A DNA stretch of 64,000 bases from Candidatus Aalborgiella aggregata (lineage in GTDB: Bacteria > Pseudomonadota > Gammaproteobacteria > Burkholderiales > Burkholderiaceae_C): positions 248,001 to 312,000 of the forward strand of contig JADIYY010000001.1 in the NCBI GenBank assembly GCA_016705065.1, given 5' to 3'. A model generated the notes under the pieces. The model worked only from the letters and a program-made list of their open reading frames with translations, was not told where the DNA came from and ran no database searches. A program made the translations under genes and the position numbers. Below, piece by piece: positions 34,423 through 41,861 of the stretch (position 1 is its first letter; every line of letters begins with the position of its first letter).

Positions 34423-35157
34423 TTAAGTGAAGATCAACTTCAATCCCGCTATCAACAGCACAACTGCCAAAAGCTTTTTGATGGTAGCGGGTTGAACCCT
34501 GCGGCTGCCCATGTACGAGCCGATGGTGCCACCCAGCGCAGCCGCTAACAGCAAGGGAAAGATGTAATTGGGCAATGCGGTATTGCTGGTCATGAACCCT
34601 GCCAGCCCAGCAGCAGAATTCAACAATACAAACAAGGCAGATACCGCTGCTGCACGTTTGGGTTCAGACCAGCCTTTGAACAGCATAAGTGGCGTGAGAA
34701 AAATGGCGCCCCCAGTGCCGGTTAAACCCGATAGCAATCCAATGACTGCGCCGCTGACCAATGCAGCCCACATGGGTGGTGAGTGCGTTTGCGCGGATTG
34801 TTTGGATTGCACAAAAAACCGAAAGGCGCTGTACAACAAGACCGCACCCAAAATGGCTTTGAACAGATGCGCGGGCAAGTTGATGACACCGCCAATAAAA
34901 GCAAATGGCACGGCCAATAGCGCAAATGGCCAAAATAAAGCCCACGAAAAATGTCCCGCTTTGTAAAACTGCCACGCCGCAATGCTGCCGACCAAGATAT
35001 TGAGCGTCAGTGCGGTGGGCTTGATTTCATTGGGTGCGAGTGACAACAGCGACATCACCGCGATATAGCCCGAAGCACCCGCATGTCCCACGGCGGAGTA
35101 CAGCACGGCGATGATGAAAACGCTGGCTATCAGAAGGTAGAGGAGTTCAGTCTGCAT
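34423..35157 (-). CDS. TauE/SafE-family anion exporter
   Basis: About 244 residues starting at ATG 35155-35157 (MQTELLYLLIASVFIIAVLYS). The frame is open further upstream but without a good start. Family features: AVGHAGASGYIAVMSLL in the first helix pair, and the repeat in the second half LVSGAVIGLLSGLTGTGGAIFLTPLM. Members move sulfite, sulfoacetate or related anions. It is divergent from the MoxR/VWA operon, 104 bp apart, and 48 bp before the MFS gene. Confidence 0.85.
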   Translation of the reverse strand: MQTELLYLLIASVFIIAVLYSAVGHAGASGYIAVMSLLSLAPNEIKPTALTLNILVGSIAAWQFYKAGHFSWALFWPFALLAVPFAFIGGVINLPAHLFKAILGAVLLYSAFRFFVQSKQSAQTHSPPMWAALVSGAVIGLLSGLTGTGGAIFLTPLMLFKGWSEPKRAAAVSALFVLLNSAAGLAGFMTSNTALPNYIFPLLLAAALGGTIGSYMGSRRVQPATIKKLLAVVLLIAGLKLIFT

Positions 35158-35261
35158 AAAACCCCAACTATACGCTGATGCTGCACACAATTTTCCTTAT
35201 ACAGCAGGCAGATATCATCTGTTAGGATAATCAGAGTTTTTACTTTTCGATTGATTTATTG

Positions 35262-36314
35262 ATGCGTCCAGCACAACTTTCCCAAATCCTAGACCGTGAA
35301 TTTCTGAGCGCCGCCGCACTGCAACACACCCCTGTGATGCTTTGGGGTCCGCCGGGTGTGGGCAAGTCGCAAATCGTGGCGCAGGTAGCAGCGCGTCACC
35401 ATGTGCCGGTGGTGGACATTCGTTTGTCGCAAATGGAGCCATCCGATCTGCGCGGCATTCCGTTTCGCATGGGTGATCATGTGGATTGGGCGATTCCGTC
35501 GATGCTGCCTGATGCCAAACGCCACGCGCCATCGGGGGTGCTGTTTTTGGATGAAATCACATCGGCAGCGCCTTCGGTTTCAGCAGCCGCCTACCAATTG
35601 ATTTTGGACCGACGCTTGGGTGATTACCAAGTGCCCGATGGTTGGGCAATTTTTGCTGCAGGCAATCGTTTGGGTGACCGTGGTGTGACCTATGCCATGC
35701 CTGCGCCGCTGGCGAATCGGTTCTCGCATTACGAGCTGGATGTGAGCTTGGATGATTGGGCAGACTGGGCTTATCGCAACGAGATTGATTCACGCATTGT
35801 GGCGTTTTTGCGCTTCAAACCAGAATTGCTTTTCAATTTTGACCCCCTTAAAAATGCTGCTGGCGAAATGGCATTTCCCAGCCCCAGGTCGTGGGAATTT
35901 GCGCACCGTGCAGTGCAAAAATTTGGCGAGCAAACTGATTTGCTGCGCGGGTCTTTGATTGCGTGCGTGGGGCAAGTAGCGGGCATTGAATGCGCTGCTT
36001 TCATCGACAGCTTGGACCGTCTGCCAGATTTGGATGCGATTTGTACGGGGCAGTGTGTAGATGTACCCATCGAAATTGATTTGCAATACGCCGTCGCAGC
36101 CGCATTGGCCAGCCGTGCCCGCACGCTCAAGAACAAACCTGATGCCAAAGTGGTATGGGGGCATATTTTGAATTACGCACAAAGCTTTCCCCAACGTGAA
36201 ATGGGCGTGATGCTGGTGTCTGATATTCACCGCGGCATCGGCAAAGATTTGTTCACCGTGCCGCAGTTTGCCAATTGGGCAAACACGGTTTCTGAACTCA
36301 TGTTCTATGAGTGA
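35262..36314 (+). CDS. MoxR-like AAA+ ATPase of a VWA-associated operon
   Basis: A 350-residue AAA+ ATPase from ATG 35262. Walker A GPPGVGKSQ is near residue 32, followed by RLSQMEPSDLRGIPF, Walker B VLFLDEITSAAPSVSAAAYQLILDRRLG and the sensor region IFAAGNRLGDRGVTYAMPAPLANRFSHYEL. These are hallmarks of the MoxR/CbbQ-type ATPases that pair with VWA proteins. It is the first gene of a four-gene operon with the VWA/metallopeptidase-like protein (22 bp downstream), a DsrS-like protein and a small protein. It is distinct in sequence from the MoxR at 2052. Confidence 0.88.
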   Translation: MRPAQLSQILDREFLSAAALQHTPVMLWGPPGVGKSQIVAQVAARHHVPVVDIRLSQMEPSDLRGIPFRMGDHVDWAIPSMLPDAKRHAPSGVLFLDEITSAAPSVSAAAYQLILDRRLGDYQVPDGWAIFAAGNRLGDRGVTYAMPAPLANRFSHYELDVSLDDWADWAYRNEIDSRIVAFLRFKPELLFNFDPLKNAAGEMAFPSPRSWEFAHRAVQKFGEQTDLLRGSLIACVGQVAGIECAAFIDSLDRLPDLDAICTGQCVDVPIEIDLQYAVAAALASRARTLKNKPDAKVVWGHILNYAQSFPQREMGVMLVSDIHRGIGKDLFTVPQFANWANTVSELMFYE

Positions 36315-36336
36315 ACTGACATCAGTCTGAGTATCA

Positions 36337-37602
36337 ATGACGCAAGCCACCAGCGCTGTCGAAACCAAGCTCGCTGCAGCACGCATGCGTTTGCTGATGG
36401 ACAAACCCTTTCTGGGTGCCTTGGTCTTGCGCTTACCATTGAAGTCTGCAGGTGCTTGGTGTCGTACCATGGCGACCGATGCACGGGCGATTTACTATAA
36501 CCCCGAATGGGTGAATGAATTGTCCACTGCACATACTCAATTTGCATTGGCGCACGAGGCCTTGCATTGTGGGTTGGGGCATTTTGCGCGTCGCGGGCAA
36601 CGTGTGCAACGCAAGTGGGACATCGCTTGTGATTTTGCAATCAACCCTGTGCTGATGGATGAAGGGCTGAAACCACCCATGGATGCCTTGGTATTGGATG
36701 TTTATCGCGGCTTGTCAGCCGAAGAAATTTACCCTTGTTTGGATGATGAGCTCGAAGACAACGACACCTTGGACGACCATGTGTGGGATTCGGATGAAGC
36801 CGAAGGCGGGCAGGGCAGTGGCGACAGCGATCCGAACAAAGACAGTGGCAGTGGTGGCAAAAAATCAGATGAAGGGCAAAACGCTGGGCCTTCTAGCCAG
36901 CCAGATCAAACCGAACAAAACGAACCGCCCAAACCCCTCAGTGGCATTGAAAAAGAGCATTTGCAACAGCAGTGGCAGCGCTACATGGCAGCCGCAGCAC
37001 AACGCGCCCGTGAGACGGGGAAGTTGCCTGCGTCATTGGCGCGGCTGTGTGATGCAGCCATTGCCACACAAATTTCTTGGCGCGCAGTACTGGCGCAATA
37101 CTTGAGCATGTCGGGGCGCGATGATTACAGTTGGCAGCGTCCATCGCGCCGCAGCGGTGATGTGGCGGCGAATCAGTTTGAAGTGATGTGGCCGAGTTTG
37201 CGCAGTCACAGTGGTGATGTTTATGTGGCCTTGGACACTTCGGGCTCGGTCAGTGAGGCCGACTTGTCTGGCTTTTTGGCCGAGCTCAACGCCATCAAAG
37301 CCGCCAGCAAGGTGCGCGTCACACTCTTTGCTTGCGATATGCAGCTGGCACCGGATGCGCCTTGGGTTTATGAAGTGTGGGAACCTTTAAAACTGCCCGA
37401 AAACATCGACGGCGGTGGTGGCACTTCGTTCACACCGGTGTTTGATTGGATTGAAAAATCAGGGCACAAACCCGATTCATTGGTTTATTTCACCGATGCC
37501 GTAGGGGCATTTCCAAAGCATGCTCCCGAATACCCTGTGATGTGGCTGGTTAAAGGCAAAGCCGCCGTGCCTTTTGGGCAGCGCATTCAGTTGAACGATT
37601 GA
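36337..37602 (+). CDS. VWA-domain / putative metallopeptidase protein (DUF2201 type)
   Basis: A 421-residue protein with two parts. The N-terminal half has a zinc-protease-like HEALHCGLGHFARRG motif (HExxH) near residue 71. An acidic, Gly/Ser/Asp-rich linker follows at about 145-205. The C-terminal half is VWA-like, with the metal-site motif VALDTSGSVSEAD near 300 and GGGGTSFTPVFDW near 364, the usual MIDAS-type pattern. It is the usual partner of the AAA+ protein encoded upstream. Whether it cleaves anything is unknown, but the HExxH is intact. Confidence 0.85.
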   Translation: MTQATSAVETKLAAARMRLLMDKPFLGALVLRLPLKSAGAWCRTMATDARAIYYNPEWVNELSTAHTQFALAHEALHCGLGHFARRGQRVQRKWDIACDFAINPVLMDEGLKPPMDALVLDVYRGLSAEEIYPCLDDELEDNDTLDDHVWDSDEAEGGQGSGDSDPNKDSGSGGKKSDEGQNAGPSSQPDQTEQNEPPKPLSGIEKEHLQQQWQRYMAAAAQRARETGKLPASLARLCDAAIATQISWRAVLAQYLSMSGRDDYSWQRPSRRSGDVAANQFEVMWPSLRSHSGDVYVALDTSGSVSEADLSGFLAELNAIKAASKVRVTLFACDMQLAPDAPWVYEVWEPLKLPENIDGGGGTSFTPVFDWIEKSGHKPDSLVYFTDAVGAFPKHAPEYPVMWLVKGKAAVPFGQRIQLND

Positions 37603-37620
37603 AAAAATAAGATAAAAAAT

Positions 37621-38670
37621 ATGGCTGATGCAAGCAGAACCAAAGTGAACGATGGCTTATCGCCTGATGATGAGTTGAAGTTGAACGTGCTCTTGGCGGG
37701 CAATGTGCTAGCCGTGCGCATTGATGAAGGTGCGCGCGCTTTGTATGCGCTCACAGAAAAAGGCGAAGCACGCGTGAACCTCAGTCCCGTAGGACGGGCA
37801 GATCGGTATTTCATCCATGTACGCGAATTGCTCGGACGTCACGCCATGAACTTGCCCAGTGGCTACCCTGTGCATTTGATGCGCTGGACGCGCATGGGGC
37901 AATCCAGTCCAAAAAAGCTGGAGCAATTGTTGAAACTGGGTGAGGACGAAGCCATACAAGCGGTTGCACATGCGCCTACACTCACTGACGAATTGGCTAG
38001 ACGTGCCTGGTGGGCTTTACCGACCATGGAAGTGGCACGCGTGATGCTGAGTCGCCCCGCTATTCTTGAAGGTCAAATGGGCAAACAGTTGGCGCAATTT
38101 TTGGCTGAGCATTTGCCTTTTGAACAAGACCAAGTTGCTGCCATGCATACAGTGCGGGCTTTGGTGGCCAGTCGCTTACTTGAAGCGCCAGAGCTTGAGC
38201 AACTGTGGCGCAAGGCACAACGCAGGCCACATTATTTGATTGGCTTTTTAGAAACCATGCCCAATCAATTGCCGAACAAGGCGACTGAACACGCCAAGGT
38301 GGTCTATTTGCAAGGGGATTCACCCGCCATTCGTTTGTTGCAGCACTGCTTCAGTGCAGCAGGCCAAGCCTATATTGCCACTGCCATGCTGGTGTTGGAA
38401 AAGCCGCAAACACACGAAGCGGTGGCCTTGTTGTTGGACATGTTGGGTGCATATTTTCAAGCGGGGCAAGATCCTGAAGCTGAATCGCAATTGGCAGCTT
38501 GGCCAAATGAAGCCAAAGCTTTGGCTGTTTTGTCGCAACTCAAAGCCAGCGTAGCTGAACCGATTTTGATACGCACCACCGCCGTGGGCCCTTTGTTGCG
38601 CAGACATTTAGAACCACTGTTTGCGCCTATTTTGGCCGACCTGCAAATATTGAGAGCTCAATCATCATGA
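37621..38670 (+). CDS. DsrS-like protein of unknown function
   Basis: A 349-residue, mostly helical soluble protein. I recall such genes being annotated 'sulfur reduction protein DsrS' when they follow the AAA-VWA pair, but no biochemical role is established and no other dsr genes are in this window. Seen directly: a short beta-rich start (LNVLLAGNVLAVRIDEGARALYALTEKGEARVNL), then HEAT-like helices (ELARRAWWALPTMEVARVML, LLEAPELEQLWRKAQRRPHYL). It starts 18 bp after the VWA gene and overlaps the next gene by four bases, so it is part of the operon. Confidence 0.6.
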   Translation: MADASRTKVNDGLSPDDELKLNVLLAGNVLAVRIDEGARALYALTEKGEARVNLSPVGRADRYFIHVRELLGRHAMNLPSGYPVHLMRWTRMGQSSPKKLEQLLKLGEDEAIQAVAHAPTLTDELARRAWWALPTMEVARVMLSRPAILEGQMGKQLAQFLAEHLPFEQDQVAAMHTVRALVASRLLEAPELEQLWRKAQRRPHYLIGFLETMPNQLPNKATEHAKVVYLQGDSPAIRLLQHCFSAAGQAYIATAMLVLEKPQTHEAVALLLDMLGAYFQAGQDPEAESQLAAWPNEAKALAVLSQLKASVAEPILIRTTAVGPLLRRHLEPLFAPILADLQILRAQSS

Positions 38671-38918
38671 AAGGTGGAATCTACTTAGACCCGGGCGTGC
38701 CGCATTTGGTGCAACGCAATTTTGCTGTTTTGAATATCAAACGCGGCAAACGTGAGCGATTTCCAGAAAATTGTGTGGAAGTGGTGGCATCAGAGGCTGA
38801 TGCTTTGTCACGCGCCAATCCAGCCCAAAATTTGCACGCGGCTGAAGTGGTGGGACCTTCGCGATCCTCTGAAGGCTTGAAGTTGTATTACTTGGTGCGT
38901 TGGCTGAATGCTGAATAA
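38667..38918 (+). CDS. Small conserved-looking protein of the MoxR-VWA operon
   Basis: An 83-residue protein overlapping the DsrS-like stop by ATGA, hence cotranslated. It has no membrane segment or signal. The sequence is MKGGIYLDPGVPHLVQRNFA at the start, with basic and acidic alternation (IKRGKRERFPENCVEVV) and KLYYLVRWLNAE at the end, a small beta-rich fold by eye. No family is recognised. The operon ends here, 20 bp before a LexA-like site and parE. Confidence 0.65.
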   Translation: MKGGIYLDPGVPHLVQRNFAVLNIKRGKRERFPENCVEVVASEADALSRANPAQNLHAAEVVGPSRSSEGLKLYYLVRWLNAE

Positions 38919-38937
38919 GTGAGGCATGCAGCGCTCT

Positions 38938-38957
38938 AACTGATTATTTATACAGTT
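38938..38957 (+). promoter_or_regulatory. LexA-box-like palindrome upstream of parE
   Basis: The 20-mer AACTGATTATTTATACAGTT matches the E. coli-type LexA box at 16 of 20 positions and keeps CTG-N10-CAG, with one change in the outer CTGT arm. It lies about 32-51 bp before the parE ATG, next to a TACAAT element at 38975-38980 that could be the -10. If real, it would put topoisomerase IV under SOS or LexA-like control. An S24-family repressor at 46046 is another candidate to bind such sites. Confidence 0.45.
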
Positions 38958-38988
38958 AAATAAACGTTTGGTAGTACAATAAAAGGCT

Positions 38989-40959
38989 ATGTCCGTAAAT
39001 ACACCCAGCAATTACTCTGAAGGCTCCATCCGTGTTCTGAAAGGTTTAGAACCGGTTAAACAGCGCCCGGGAATGTACACCCGCACCGATAACCCACTGC
39101 ACGTGATTCAAGAGGTGCTGGACAACTCGGCTGACGAGGCTTTGGCAGGGCACGGCAAAAAAATCAAAGTGACTCTGCATGCTGATTCGTCTGTGAGCGT
39201 GGAAGACGATGGACGAGGCATCCCATTTGGCATGCACCCCACCGAAAATGCACCTGTGATTGAATTAGTGTTCACCCAGCTACACGCAGGCGGTAAATTT
39301 GACAAAGGCAAGGGCGGTGCCTACAGCTTTTCAGGCGGTTTGCACGGTGTGGGTGTGAGTGTGACCAATGCTTTGGCCAAACGCTTAGAGGCCACCAGTT
39401 ACCGTGAAGGCTCGGTCGCCAAATTGGTGTTTGCTGCGGGCGATGTGATTGAGCCTTTGCAAATTCGCAAAGCCGCTGAGGGTGACCGCAAAACAGGTAC
39501 CTCAGTGCGCGTTTGGGTTGATCCTAAATATTTTGAAACAGCCACTTTGCCGATGACCGAATTAACCCATTTGCTGCGCAGCAAAGCGGTGTTGATGCCA
39601 GGTGTGTCCGTCACCTTGTTGAATGAGAAAACCAAAGAAACCCAAACGTGGCAATACAAAGGTGGTTTGCGCGATTATTTGATGCAAACCTTGACTGGCG
39701 AGCCCGTAATACCTTTGTTTGAAGAGGAAGGTTTTGCCGATGGTGCAAGCGAAAGTTTTGCCGAAGGTGAGGGCGCGCAATGGTGCGTGGCGTTCACCGA
39801 AGAAGGCACACCCGTGCGTGAAAGTTTTGTCAATTTGATACCGACCAGTGCAGGCGGCACGCATGAAAGCGGTCTGCGTGATGGTTTGTTTACGGCTGTT
39901 AAAAGCTTCATTGATTTGCACTCGCTCTTGCCAAAAGGCGTGAAGTTAATGCCCGAAGATGTGTTCACGCGTGTGAGCTATGTGCTGTCAGCCAAAGTGT
40001 TGGACCCGCAATTTCAGGGGCAAATCAAAGAGCGCTTGAACTCACGCGATGCTGTGCGTTTGGTGTCTGGTTTTGTACGCCCCTCATTGGAATTGTGGCT
40101 GAACCAGCATGTGGATTACGGTAAAAAATTAGCAGAACTGGCCATTAAAGCCGCGCAAAGTCGGCAAAAAGCAGGCCAAAAAGTTGAGAAACGCAAAGGC
40201 TCTGGCGTGGCCGTGTTGCCAGGAAAGTTGACCGATTGCGAAAGCAAAGACATCGCATACAACGAGGTGTTTTTGGTTGAGGGTGACTCGGCCGGCGGCA
40301 GCGCCAAAATGGGGCGCGACAAAGAAACACAAGCGATTCTCCCTCTGCGCGGCAAAATACTGAACACTTGGGAAGTTGAGCGCGACCGCTTGTTTGCCAA
40401 TACCGAGATTCACGATATTTCAGTCGCGATTGGCGTCGACCCTCATGGACACAACGATACGCCAGACTTATCCGGATTGCGATATGGCAAGATTTGTATT
40501 TTGAGTGATGCGGACGTCGATGGCTCGCACATTCAAGTGCTATTACTGACATTGTTTTTCAAACATTTCCCTAAGCTGATTGAGACGGGGCACATCTATG
40601 TGGCACGTCCACCTTTGTTCAGGGTCGATGCACCGGCGCGGGGTAAAAAGCCAGCATCCAAAGTGTATGCCTTGGACGCTGGCGAGTTGACAGCCATTTT
40701 GGACAAGTTGCGCAAAGACAATGTGCGCGAAGGCAGTTGGACCATCAGCCGTTTCAAAGGTTTAGGCGAGATGAATGCCGAGCAATTGTGGGATACCACA
40801 TTGAACCCAGATACTCGTCGTTTGCTACCTGTGGAGTTTGGTCGAAAAAGCTTTGAAGAGACTGAACAACTGATAACCAAGCTCATGGGCAAGGGTGAGG
40901 CCTCATCGCGACGCGATTTGATGGAACTGCACGGCGACGCGGTGGAGGTGGATATATGA
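38989..40959 (+). CDS. parE: DNA topoisomerase IV subunit B
   Basis: A 656-residue GyrB-like ATPase/TOPRIM subunit. The ATP site shows LDNSADEALAGHG, VEDDGRGIPFGMH and GGLHGVGVSVTNAL. The TOPRIM motif EGDSAGGSAKMGRD and ILSDADVDGSHIQVLLLTLFF follow, and the QLWDTTLNPDTRRLL tail is typical. Its length and the absence of the GyrB-specific insert identify ParE rather than GyrB. It decatenates sister chromosomes with ParC (41862); the transglycosylase gene overlapping its stop separates the two. Confidence 0.95.
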   Translation: MSVNTPSNYSEGSIRVLKGLEPVKQRPGMYTRTDNPLHVIQEVLDNSADEALAGHGKKIKVTLHADSSVSVEDDGRGIPFGMHPTENAPVIELVFTQLHAGGKFDKGKGGAYSFSGGLHGVGVSVTNALAKRLEATSYREGSVAKLVFAAGDVIEPLQIRKAAEGDRKTGTSVRVWVDPKYFETATLPMTELTHLLRSKAVLMPGVSVTLLNEKTKETQTWQYKGGLRDYLMQTLTGEPVIPLFEEEGFADGASESFAEGEGAQWCVAFTEEGTPVRESFVNLIPTSAGGTHESGLRDGLFTAVKSFIDLHSLLPKGVKLMPEDVFTRVSYVLSAKVLDPQFQGQIKERLNSRDAVRLVSGFVRPSLELWLNQHVDYGKKLAELAIKAAQSRQKAGQKVEKRKGSGVAVLPGKLTDCESKDIAYNEVFLVEGDSAGGSAKMGRDKETQAILPLRGKILNTWEVERDRLFANTEIHDISVAIGVDPHGHNDTPDLSGLRYGKICILSDADVDGSHIQVLLLTLFFKHFPKLIETGHIYVARPPLFRVDAPARGKKPASKVYALDAGELTAILDKLRKDNVREGSWTISRFKGLGEMNAEQLWDTTLNPDTRRLLPVEFGRKSFEETEQLITKLMGKGEASSRRDLMELHGDAVEVDI

Positions 40960-41846
40960 TGAAAATTGACATCAAGCCCGCGTATTTATTGCCTAGTTTG
41001 CTATCATTTTTGATGTTTTTCTTTAGTACTGCTGCACAGGCAGAGTTGTGGGGTTACATCGATGAAAAGGGCGTTGCACATTTGGCTGCTGAGCGGCTTG
41101 ACCCACGCTATGAGATGTTTTACCGCGGGAACGACAGCAGTGACAGCAAAACTGGGTTTGATTCAGATAAAGATTTGGACAGCAAAGGTGGCGTGATGTC
41201 ACGTTCTGCGTCGCTTGCAAAATCAAATTCAAAAATACAAACCTATTTTGAAATTTCGCCCAATGTTAAATCGGTGAAGCATCATTTGCGCGATGCATCT
41301 AGGACGCATCAAGTCGATTTTGAATTGCTGCAAGCACTCATCGCTGCCGAGTCCGGATTCGATCCGCAAGCCGTTTCGCCAAAAGGTGCTGTGGGTTTGA
41401 TGCAATTGATGCCAGACACCGCCAAGCGATTTGGTGTTCAGGCAGACAAGCAAAAGACCGTTGTACAAAAATTGATCGACCCCAAAATCAACATCAACGC
41501 AGGCGCGAAATATTTGCGCGTGTTGTTGCAAATGTTCCCAGGTAATTTGGAATTGGTATTGGCCGCTTATAACGCAGGTGAGGGTGCTGTGGTGAAGTAC
41601 GGCAATAAAATCCCGCCTTATAAAGAAACGCAAAACTACGTCAAAACAGTGATGCAAACATACACTGCATTAAAGCCGCCTTTATTTTTAGCTGCCTTGA
41701 CGCAATCCGACAGCACACGTACTACACCTACACGGGTGAAAATGGAAATCGGCGGTGCAACTGTGGGTGGCGCTGTGGGTCGTGGCAACATGATTGCGCC
41801 CTTGCAAATCTACTCCAATCAAGCAGCCGGAACGAGTTTGAATTGA
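40956..41846 (+). CDS. Lytic transglycosylase, SLT domain
   Basis: A 296-residue exported murein transglycosylase. The signal peptide is MMKIDIKPAYLLPSLLSFLM followed by FFFSTAAQAE; a DUF4124-like stretch follows (ELWGYIDEKGVAHLAAER). The SLT domain has the catalytic Glu in ALIAAESGFDPQAVSPKGAVGLMQLMP, then NINAGAKYL and AYNAGEGAVVKYG. It cleaves peptidoglycan strands. The start (ATGATG) overlaps the parE stop, so translation is coupled. Codons 7-19, the hydrophobic core of the signal peptide, coincide with an antisense dispersed repeat. Confidence 0.92.
   Translation: MMKIDIKPAYLLPSLLSFLMFFFSTAAQAELWGYIDEKGVAHLAAERLDPRYEMFYRGNDSSDSKTGFDSDKDLDSKGGVMSRSASLAKSNSKIQTYFEISPNVKSVKHHLRDASRTHQVDFELLQALIAAESGFDPQAVSPKGAVGLMQLMPDTAKRFGVQADKQKTVVQKLIDPKININAGAKYLRVLLQMFPGNLELVLAAYNAGEGAVVKYGNKIPPYKETQNYVKTVMQTYTALKPPLFLAALTQSDSTRTTPTRVKMEIGGATVGGAVGRGNMIAPLQIYSNQAAGTSLN
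40974..41012 (-). repeat. Dispersed repeat inside lytic transglycosylase signal peptide, antisense
   Basis: The plus strand reads CCCGCGTATTTATTGCCTAG and then TTTGCTATCATTTTT, the reverse complement of the core and first hairpin arm. The tail is absent. The gene reads it as PAYLLPSLLSFL, hydrophobic enough for a signal sequence. It starts 18 bases into the gene. Confidence 0.78.
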
Positions 41847-41861
41847 ATTGAAAAAGCTTAA

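Noticed and set aside
35170..35225. Inverted repeat between tauE and the MoxR-like gene as an operator
   Set aside because: The arms are short and imperfect, and no regulator is encoded next to it.
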